This document shows positions 5,224 through 11,305 of a stretch of 11,305 nt of DNA, in pieces. The DNA comes from Neomoorella mulderi. Its GTDB lineage: Bacteria; Bacillota; DSM-521; Neomoorellales; Neomoorellaceae. The first letter of the stretch is position 1, and every line of letters begins with the position of its first letter. The DNA lies in NCBI GenBank assembly GCA_011375465.1, contig DRZV01000122.1:1-11305 (forward strand). Direction: 5' to 3'. The translations under genes and the position numbers were made by a program. The notes under the pieces were generated by a model. The model was not told where the DNA came from. It worked only from the letters and a program-made list of their open reading frames with translations, and did no database searches.

Positions 5224-6444
5224 TTACTCCTCCTTTCGGGATGCTAAGCTCCGGAAGCGGGATAATGTAATTATAGCATTTAAAACGGCGTGAGCCACCT
5301 CCAATTTGGGGAGGAGGGGCAGTTCTTCCCGGTAGCCCTCTGAGGTAATTATGGTGACCTTGTTGTAATCGCTGCCAAACCCCCCTTCTGGAGAACTGAC
5401 GTCATTGGCCACGATCATGTCTAAACCCTTTTCCCGGAGCTTTTTCAGGGCGTTTTCCACCATGTTTTCCGTCTCCGCTGCAAATCCCACCACTATCTGA
5501 TAGGATTTATTCCTGCCCAGGGCAGCCAGAATATCCGGGGTGGGAACCAGCCGCAGGTTCCACTCCCCTCCCTTCCTTTTGATCTTTTGGGAATGGACCG
5601 AATCGGGAGTGAAATCTCCCACCGCTGCTGCCTTGATGACTATGTGGACATGGGGGAACCTCTCCTCCACCTCCCTCTTCATCTCCCCTGCCGTCTCCAC
5701 CCAAACCGCCTCCACGCCATATGGGACGGGGAGCTGGCTGGCGGTTACCAGGGTGACCTGGGCCCCCCTCTCCCAGGCCGCCTGGGCCAGGGCATGGCCC
5801 ATCTTGCCTGAACTGTAGTTGCCTATGTACCTCACGGGATCCAGGGGTTCCCGGGTGCCACCAGCTGTTACCAGGACCTTCAGCCCCTCATAATCTTTGG
5901 GGGCCAAAGACCTCCGGCAATAGGCCAGTATCTTTTCCAGCCGGGCCAGCCTGCCCTTGCCCACAGCCCCGCTTAAAAGCGGCCCCTCTTCAGGCTCCAC
6001 GATAACCCATCCCCGGCGGGACAGGAGGGCCAAATTCTCCTGGACCGCGGGGTTTTTATACATATTGGCGTTCATGGCCGGTGCCAGTAGGCGGGGACAG
6101 TCCACCGCCAGGGCAGTGGCGGTGAGGAGGTCGTCCGCCATACCTGCGGCCAGCCTGGCTATAACATTGGCAGTGGCCGGGGCTATTAAAAAAAGCTGGG
6201 CCTTCCTGGCCACGTCTATATGGTAAGGGCGAGGATTTAGGGGCTGAAACATCTCCGTCAGGACCGGCTGCCCAGTCAAGCTGCCCAGGGTCAGGGGGGT
6301 GATGAATTCCTGGGCTTTTTGGGTCATGATGACCTGAACCCTGGCTCCTTCTTGACCCAAAAGACGGCAGAGGTCAGCGGCCCTATAGGCAGCTATGCCC
6401 CCGCTCACCCCCAGAACCACTTCCTTATCTTCTAGAAACCTCAT
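5224..6444 (-). CDS. coaBC: Bifunctional phosphopantothenoylcysteine decarboxylase / phosphopantothenate-cysteine ligase
   Basis: Catalyses two successive steps of coenzyme A synthesis: CTP-dependent joining of 4'-phosphopantothenate to cysteine (CoaB), then FMN-dependent decarboxylation to 4'-phosphopantetheine (CoaC). The 406-residue frame has the normal length. CoaC spans about residues 1-185: VSGGIAAYRA (13-22), the active-site His75 in YHIDVA, PAMNANM (122-128) and the SGAVGKGR substrate flap (158-165). The flap Cys of the E. coli enzyme (Cys158) is Ser158 here. CoaB follows: LVTAGGTREPLDPVRYIGNY (191-210) then SSGKMG, KAAAVGDFTP (271-280), KIKRKGG (287-293) and IVANDVS (344-350). ATG 6444 overlaps the rpoZ stop as ATGA. 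The metK ribosome site sits at its 3' end. Assignment is secure; the effect of Ser158 on decarboxylase activity is open. Confidence 0.97.
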   Translation of the reverse strand: MRFLEDKEVVLGVSGGIAAYRAADLCRLLGQEGARVQVIMTQKAQEFITPLTLGSLTGQPVLTEMFQPLNPRPYHIDVARKAQLFLIAPATANVIARLAAGMADDLLTATALAVDCPRLLAPAMNANMYKNPAVQENLALLSRRGWVIVEPEEGPLLSGAVGKGRLARLEKILAYCRRSLAPKDYEGLKVLVTAGGTREPLDPVRYIGNYSSGKMGHALAQAAWERGAQVTLVTASQLPVPYGVEAVWVETAGEMKREVEERFPHVHIVIKAAAVGDFTPDSVHSQKIKRKGGEWNLRLVPTPDILAALGRNKSYQIVVGFAAETENMVENALKKLREKGLDMIVANDVSSPEGGFGSDYNKVTIITSEGYREELPLLPKLEVAHAVLNAIITLSRFRSLASRKEE

Positions 6445-6644
6445 TTTTTCTTACCCCATTCGAATTTTATTTTACCTGCCGCTATCTCCAAGAGGGCCAC
6501 AGTAACAGGTTTGGTTCCCCTAGGATGATAAAGATCGATATAGTCCTCTTCCCTCAGCATCCTGGCCCTTTTGGCCGCCATGACGGCCAGGGCATAACGG
6601 CTGCCCACCTTTTTTTCCAGCCCATCTATAGACGGCTGCTTCAA
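6441..6644 (-). CDS. rpoZ: RNA polymerase omega subunit
   Basis: Small subunit that helps the beta' subunit fold and assemble into RNA polymerase. The 67-residue frame reads MKQPSIDGLEKKVGSRYALA, with the N-terminal helix typical of omega (SRYALAVMAAKRAR), then a KPVTVALLEIAAGKI segment and a basic end. The start is TTG 6644, preceded by CTGGAGGGAAGG; no ATG occurs at this point. Its stop overlaps the coaBC start by 4 bases. Upstream, only 29 bases separate it from the remA stop, a place where relatives usually carry gmk (guanylate kinase). The length is at the short end but acceptable for Firmicutes. Confidence 0.94.
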   Translation of the reverse strand: MKQPSIDGLEKKVGSRYALAVMAAKRARMLREEDYIDLYHPRGTKPVTVALLEIAAGKIKFEWGKKK

Positions 6645-6673
6645 GTTTCCTTCCCTCCAGTAAGTCCGTATGG

Positions 6674-6934
6674 TTACTTGGAAGAGCTGTTATCCCGAGC
6701 ATTTACCCTGTTGGCTACAGTTTCAGGTTGCACAGCCGAAAGGATGATATGGTCGCTGTCGGTTATGATCACCGCCCGAGTGCGGCGTCCATAGGTGGCA
6801 TCTATAAGGGTACCCCGTTCTTTGGCCTCTTGAATGATCCTTTTAATGGGAGCCGACTCCGGGCTCACTATGGCCACAATGCGGTTAGCGGAGACTATGT
6901 TCCCAAAACCCACATTTATCAGTTTTATATCCAT
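6674..6934 (-). CDS. remA: RemA/DUF370 family DNA-binding regulator
   Basis: An 86-residue protein of the DUF370 (RemA, YlzA) family. In Bacillus subtilis RemA is an oligomeric DNA-binding activator of matrix and osmoprotection genes; in Clostridia its targets are unknown. The frame shows the family signature: MDIKLINVGFGNIVSANRIV at the start, then SPESAPIKRIIQEAKERGTL, DATYGRRTRAVIITDSDHII and LSAVQPETVANRV. ATG 6934 follows GCAAAGGAGGTGTCCC, a near-perfect ribosome site. Directly upstream lies the hairpin-rich insert that separates it from yicC. Such an insert could impede read-through from yicC or affect remA expression; this is inference. No separate remA promoter was identified. Confidence 0.95.
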   Translation of the reverse strand: MDIKLINVGFGNIVSANRIVAIVSPESAPIKRIIQEAKERGTLIDATYGRRTRAVIITDSDHIILSAVQPETVANRVNARDNSSSK

Positions 6935-6940
6935 GGGACA

Positions 6941-7300
6941 CCTCCTTTGCTATCAACACTTACCACGCTGGCCCATAAGCCAGACCGCACGAACTGTGCA
7001 GCAGTCTGGCTTTGGAGTATGAAACTTCGAAGCCATCGTCCTTTCCTGTCCGTGGTCATGGCCCGCGCCTTTAGACTCCGCACGGACGGCTCACACCCGT
7101 CCCAGTATCGGAAACCCTTCTCCTAGCAGGTCTCCGTGGGGCTGTTCTCCCTCAAGGACAGCCCCGGCAGGTAGGGGGACGTCCCCCTCCGGTCGCCCGG
7201 GGTTAGCTTACGGCCCAAAGCCGCCCTCAGCCTCGGAGCCGCAGCAAAGCCGCCAGGTTCTTATGAATCGCTAGAACTCGGTAGCTCCACCGAAGCCCCT
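6941..7300. other. Hairpin-dense, GC-rich, gene-free insert between yicC and remA
   Basis: About 360 bases without a convincing gene inside an otherwise tight operon. Several strong pairings were found by eye: a 9-bp stem 6977-6985/7004-7012 with an inner GCAC/GTGC stem (6987-6990/6996-6999); 7048-7054/7081-7087 (GTCCGTG/CACGGAC); 7084-7089/7097-7102 (GGACGG/CCGTCC, overlapping the previous one); 7138-7145/7158-7165 (GGGGCTGT/ACAGCCCC); the 16-base perfect palindrome AGGGGGACGTCCCCCT (7173-7188); 7211-7214/7220-7223; and 7278-7282/7289-7293. CAAAGCCGCC occurs twice, at 7216 and 7245. TTAC occurs at both edges (6960-6963 and 7301-7304). Hairpins near both ends recall non-autonomous IS200/IS605-type elements or their guide-RNA (omega RNA) regions, but no TnpA, TnpB or IscB reading is recognisable and no exact end was fixed. 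Other explanations are an unknown structured RNA or a decayed mobile element. Strand and function are undecided. Confidence 0.6.
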
Positions 7301-8179
7301 TTACTCCACATTTTGCACCTGTTCCCTCATTTTTTCCATTTCTCCCCGGAGGCTTATCACCCAATTGCTTATCATTAGATCATTGGCCTTAGCGCTGATG
7401 GTATGAGCTTCCCTGCCCATTTCCTGGAGCAGAAAATCCAGCTGCTTGCCTACAGCTCCCCCCTGATCCAAGGCTCGCAGAAATTGATCCAGGTGGCTGT
7501 GGAGCCGGACCACCTCTTCCCGGATATCCGCCCTTTCAGCAAAAAGGGCCACTTCCATCTCCAGCCTGGAAGGGTCCAAGACCAGATCGCCCGCCAACTC
7601 CCTGATCCTCTGCCGCAATTTTTCAGCATATTCCCCAGGCACCTGATGAGCCCTTTCCTCTATGGCCTTTATCAAGGACCTCACCTTCTCAGCCCTCTCC
7701 CGCAACTCCTCTTCCAATCTGGCCCCCTCCCTGGCCCGCATTGTAAGAAGCTGGATTAGAGCCTCCTCCAGGGCCGCCTCTATCCCCGGCCACAAGCCCT
7801 CCTCCGTCCATTCCGGTTCTGACGTTTTGACCACTTCGGGCAAACCCAACAGATCTTTAGCTCCCATATCTGCGGGTAGATTCAATCGCTGGGCTAGTTC
7901 TTTCAGAGCATTATAATAAGCTATTGCCAGATCCATGTCAACGGTTAGAGGCTGTTTTTTCCCATTTTCTTGGTCAATATTGACGATTACCTCTATGCGC
8001 CCCCTATTAATGCGGCTTTTCACCTTCTCACGCATTTTTTCTTCTAAAGCCAGGTAAAAGCGAGGTAGCCTTATGTTTAAATCCAAAAAGCGGTGGTTAA
8101 GGCTCTTTATTTCCACGGTTATCCTGTGGCCACCAGCTCTGCCTTCGCCTCTTCCATAGCCGGTCATGCTCCTCAACAT
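7301..8179 (-). CDS. yicC: YicC/YloC family endoribonuclease
   Basis: A 292-residue protein of the YicC/YloC family, shown in other bacteria to be an endoribonuclease acting on RNA, including small RNAs. The frame starts MLRSMTGYGRGEG, the family's conserved N-terminus, followed by EIKSLNHRFLDLNIRLP (about 24-40) and, after a long charged helical middle (about 140-210), the conserved C-terminal domain with REEVVRLHSHLDQF, GKQLDFLLQEMGREAHTISA and KANDLMISNWVISLRGEMEK (about 220-285). ATG 8179 follows CTGGAGGAAGGGG. It heads the housekeeping cluster on this strand and lies 53 bases behind the P-type ATPase stop. The 3' end borders the hairpin-rich insert directly: the TAA stop is at 7303-7301. 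The sequence is intact with normal family length. Confidence 0.95.
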   Translation of the reverse strand: MLRSMTGYGRGEGRAGGHRITVEIKSLNHRFLDLNIRLPRFYLALEEKMREKVKSRINRGRIEVIVNIDQENGKKQPLTVDMDLAIAYYNALKELAQRLNLPADMGAKDLLGLPEVVKTSEPEWTEEGLWPGIEAALEEALIQLLTMRAREGARLEEELRERAEKVRSLIKAIEERAHQVPGEYAEKLRQRIRELAGDLVLDPSRLEMEVALFAERADIREEVVRLHSHLDQFLRALDQGGAVGKQLDFLLQEMGREAHTISAKANDLMISNWVISLRGEMEKMREQVQNVE

Positions 8180-8232
8180 TTTTCCCCTTCCTCCAGATAA
8201 ATCTGAGCCTTTACCATTTTACCATCCCCATG

Positions 8233-10958
8233 TTATCGTTGCCATACCAGGCGCCACACGGGCTGAAAGAAATGGAACTTTATGCCTTTCCAGATAACCC
8301 TCCAGCCAGAAGCTATCATACCCCATTGAAAGGAATTTAAAGGCACAGTCCTAAAAAGGGCGTTGAACAAGGGTATATAGAGCACCCCCAACTGGAGGAA
8401 AAAGGTCATTATCACCGACAGGAGCAGGTGGGGATTAGAAAAATATCCTAAATTAAAGGGGGAAAGATCCTCCGAGCGGCATTCGAAGATGACGAACAGC
8501 TGGGCCACCACCAGCACGGTAAAGACCAAGGTGCGGGCAGTGGCTATGTCCCCCTCCCCGAGAAAGAGCCCCAAAAGATAGATTATGAGGGATACCAGCC
8601 CTATCTCCGTGCCTATAACCAGTATGTTTTTCCCCAGGCCCCGGGCAAACACGCCTTCCCCTGGAGGATAAGGAGAGCGCTCCATTATGTGGGAATCCTT
8701 GGGATCAAGCCCCAGGGCCAGGGCAGGAAGGCCGTCGGCGACCAGATTCATCCATAAAATCTGGATGGGGACCATGGGCAAGGGCAGCCCCGTGGCCACT
8801 GCCGCAAACATGGTGATCACTTCCCCAGATTTCCCCCAAAAGGTAACGGATAAACTTTCGGATATTGTCGTATATGGCCCGACCTTCTTCCACGGCAGCC
8901 ACTATGGTGGCAAAATTGTTGTCCGCCAGCACCACGTCCGCAGCTTCCCGGGCCACATCTGTTCCCCCCTGGCCCATGGCGATGCCCACGTCCGCCTCCT
9001 TTATGGCAGGGGCATCGTTCACCCCATCTCCGGTCATGGCCACCACATGCCCCTTTTCCTCTTCAAAGCCCTCACCAGGCGCAATTTATGCTGAGGGGTT
9101 ACCCGGGCGAACACCTGTGCCCTGTCCAGCAGGGCCTTCAACTGGGAATCCTTCATACCGTCCAGCTCCTGGCCGGTCACCACTTGATCGTCCCGGGCTT
9201 CCAGCCCAACTTCCCGGGCCACCGCCTGGGCCGTTACCTTGTGATCTCCTGTTATCATTATGACCCTTATGCCCGCCCGGAGGGCTTGCTTTACCGCCCC
9301 TTCCGCTTCAGGCTGAGGGGGGTCGGCCATCCCCGCCAAACCCAGAAAAATAAGATTCTTCTCTATCTCTTCATCCGCGTCCAGGTTTTCTTTTTTATCC
9401 ACTTCCCGATAGGCCAGGGCTAAAACCCTGAGGGCTTGGCGGGCCATCTTTTCGTTTTCCTGCTCTATTTTTTCCCGCATATCTTGGCTCAAGGGGTTCT
9501 ATCCTTCCCCTTAGATAAATCCTGTCGCAAAGATCCAAGATGAGGTCAGAAGCCCCCTTGATGTAGGCCCTGTAAAAGGGGCCTTCCCTGTAGATCACCG
9601 TCATCCTCTTCCTCTCAGGGGTAAAGGGGAACTCCTTTATCCTGACTTGATGGGATTCCAGTTCTTCCCTCTATATACCCCCTTGGCAGCCAACACCACC
9701 AAGGCCCCTTCAGTGGGATCGCCGTCTATGGACCAGTCCTCCCCCCTATCCCCTCCTCGCCACCACCCCCTATGGCAATCCCCCGCTTCCTGAGGTTGGC
9801 ATTATTGCACAGGGCGGCAGCCACCAGAAGCTGTTTTAACCCCCCTCGGGTTTTATTTTTTTCTCCTCCCAGAGGAATTCTCCCCTGGGGGAGTACCCGG
9901 TTCCGGTCACCTCTATGGTCCGCCCTTCTGCCCAGACGGACTTTACGGTCATCTGGTTCAGGGTAAGGGTGCCGGTCTTATCAGTGCAGATGGCGGTTAC
10001 ACATCCCAAAGTTTCCACAGCCGGGAGTTTTCTTACAATGGCCTTTTTCTGGGCCATCCTCCTGACCCCCAAAGCCAGGCACACGGTTACCACTGCAGGT
10101 AAACCCTCTGGAACCGCCGCCACCACCAAGCTTACCCCCGCCAGGAACATGGTAATCATGTCCTCTCGCTGGCATATCCCTATGAGCATCATAATCCCGC
10201 ATATGCCCAGGCTTATGAGCACCAGCCAGCCACCCAGCTGGGCCATCCTCCTCTGCAAAGGGGTTTCCCCCGCCTCCGTCTCCTGAAGGAGGGCCGCTAT
10301 ACGGCCCATCTCGGTGTTCATTCCCGTGGCCATCACTACTCTCTTGCCCCTACCCCGGGTGACGGTGGTACCCATATGGATCATGTTGGTCCGTTCCGCC
10401 AGAGCCCTGACCCCTTCGAGGGGCCCTGTTTTTTTGGTTACCGGCAAGGATTCCCCCGTGAGGGGGGATTCATCTACCTGCAAATTTAAAGCCTCTATGA
10501 GCAGGGCATCTGCCGGCACCTTATCCCCGCTTTCTAGGAGCAGCACGTGCCCCGGAACCACTTCCCGGGCCGGTATCAAGGCAATCTCCCCATTTCTCAG
10601 GACCCTGGCTTTGGGGGCAGCTATCTCCTGAAGGGCCTCCAGGGATTTTTCTGCCCTGTATTCCTGGATAAATCCCAAGGAGGCATTGATAAACACTATG
10701 GTTGAGGATGGTGAGGGCGTCCATTATTTCCCCCATGAAGGCCAGTATAAAGGTGGCTGCCAACAGAACCATGACCATGAAGTCCTGAAATTGGGCTAAA
10801 AAAATTTTAATGGGAGAAGAGAGGGCCTTCTTGTGAATAAGGTTGGGGCCGAACTTCTTCAGCCTCTTTTGGGCTTCCGCCGGGGATAACCCCCCTTCCC
10901 CTGTCTTGAGCAGGGAGAACACTTCTTCTTTGCTCAGCTGATACCAAAAATGCTCCAT
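8233..10958 (-). pseudogene. Ca2+-translocating P-type ATPase (type IIA), full length but with at least seven frame changes
   Basis: Codes, across shifting frames, for an ATP-driven calcium exporter of about 905 residues in the cytoplasmic membrane. ATG 10958 follows GGGAGGAAAAGAG. In order: cation-ATPase N domain (YQLSKEEVFSLLKTGEGGLS); first helices (DFMVMVLLAATFILAFMGEI); actuator domain with DESPLTGES (TGES at 10448-10459); M4 VAAVPEGLPAVV with the Ca-ligand Glu; phosphorylation loop ICTDKTGTLT (Asp codon 9982-9980); nucleotide domain with DGDPTEGALVV and YIKGASD; hinge MTGDGVNDAP; M5 NLGEV only after frame correction; M6 ILWMNLVADGLPALALG with the Asn and Asp ligands; further helices to the stop at 8233. 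Frame breaks lie near 10702, 9840-9845 (G6 run), 9735-9755, 9668-9675, 9490, 9058-9063 and 8825-8838. No catalytic residue is replaced and no clear point nonsense change was seen, so recent inactivation and sequencing error both remain possible. Confidence 0.88.
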
Positions 10959-11051
10959 CTCTTTTCCTCCCGTTCCCCTTTATACCATAAATACTTTTAT
11001 CATAAATACAGACACTTTTATGCCTGTCCGGGAGGAAAAAGAACGGCCCCA

Positions 11052-11080
11052 TTGGCCCTCCCCTGTCCTTCTGCTATACT
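11052..11080 (+). promoter_or_regulatory. Putative promoter of rqcH
   Basis: TTGGCC (11052-11057) and TATACT (11075-11080) are separated by 17 bases, with the rqcH start codon about 22 bases after the -10. This would give a very short leader that still holds the GGGGGTG ribosome site. The region is shared with the divergent ATPase gene, for which no convincing promoter was found. Confidence 0.55.
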
Positions 11081-11102
11081 ATTCGGGATAGGGGGTGACG
11101 TC

Positions 11103-11305
11103 ATGGCCTTTGACGGTCTTTTCCTGGCAGCCATAAGGGAGGAACTGGGTGGGTTGAAGAATAGCAAGGTGGACAGGATATTCCAACCCGAAAAGGAAAC
11201 CGTGGTGTTACATCTGCGCAAGGGCAGGGAGGTGCAGAAATTGCTCCTTTCCAGCCTTCCCCATGGACCCCGGGTACACCTGACCAGGGAAAATTTCCTC
11301 AATCC
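11103..11305 (+). CDS. rqcH: RqcH (NFACT family, Rqc2 homologue), N-terminal start, runs off the window
   Basis: RqcH binds stalled 50S subunits carrying peptidyl-tRNA and directs addition of an alanine tail that marks the nascent chain for degradation; the older name is fibronectin-binding protein FbpA. Sixty-seven codons are visible: MAFDGLFLAAIREELGGLKN, then KVDRIFQPEKETVVLHLRKG and LLSSLPHGPRVHLTRENFLN. This is the typical NFACT-N opening, with the MxFDG start and the IxQPE and LHLR strands. ATG 11103 lies a few bases after GGGGGTGACGTC, a G-rich ribosome site. It is transcribed away from the P-type ATPase. The coiled-coil and NFACT-R parts lie outside the window. Confidence 0.93.
   Translation, partial: MAFDGLFLAAIREELGGLKNSKVDRIFQPEKETVVLHLRKGREVQKLLLSSLPHGPRVHLTRENFLN

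Noticed and set aside
5215..5260. An S-box (SAM) riboswitch controlling metK.
   Set aside because: metK starts 2 bases after coaBC, with no room for a leader, and no such fold is visible.
6941..7300. Group II intron domain V or a decayed gmk as the origin of the structured insert.
   Set aside because: No domain V-like AGC...GTAC-type hairpin with GAAA loop was found, and no guanylate kinase motif appears in any frame.
7005..7310. A plus-strand frame through the insert that might be a transposase TnpB tail.
   Set aside because: It is interrupted by stops (near 7126 and 7172) and shows no zinc-finger or catalytic motif, so coding is unsupported.

Overview
The window looks like a stretch of a moderately GC-rich chromosome from an anaerobic, probably thermophilic member of the Firmicutes (class Clostridia). 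This rests on the gene order yicC, remA, rpoZ, coaBC, metK on one strand with rqcH diverging beyond a Ca2+-type P-ATPase, on strong AGGAGG-type ribosome binding sites, on AGG/ATA-rich codon use, and on a peroxiredoxin of the kind common in archaea and thermophilic anaerobes. The species cannot be named from the sequence alone.

Layout from left to right. Positions 1-531 (minus) hold the N-terminal half of a class II CCA-adding enzyme or poly(A) polymerase. Positions 640-714 (minus) are tRNA-Thr(CGU) with its own promoter. Positions about 912-3022 are a gene graveyard on the minus strand: fragments of at least two ABC transporters, with a 1315-bp IS3-family element (1018-2332, plus) in the middle. 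The IS has no target duplication, is flanked by unrelated gene pieces and has an amber stop in its transposase. Positions 3183-3843 (minus) are a peroxiredoxin with one frameshift, its own promoter and tandem terminators.

Positions 4025-8179 (minus) are the housekeeping cluster: yicC, a 360-nt gene-free and hairpin-rich insert, remA, rpoZ, coaBC, metK, closed by a rho-independent terminator. rpoZ and coaBC overlap by 4 bp and coaBC and metK are 2 bp apart, so these are translationally coupled. The guanylate kinase gene usually found between remA and rpoZ is absent. Positions 8233-10958 (minus) are a full-length Ca2+ P-type ATPase broken by at least seven frame changes. From 11103 (plus) the start of rqcH runs off the window.

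The intact genes serve unrelated core tasks: RNA turnover, transcription, CoA synthesis, SAM synthesis, tRNA end maturation and ribosome quality control. No complete defence system, CRISPR array or new multi-gene system was found. The least explained item is the structured insert between yicC and remA. Next come the missing gmk, a Ser in place of the usual catalytic Cys in CoaC, and the concentration of frameshifts in the ATPase.
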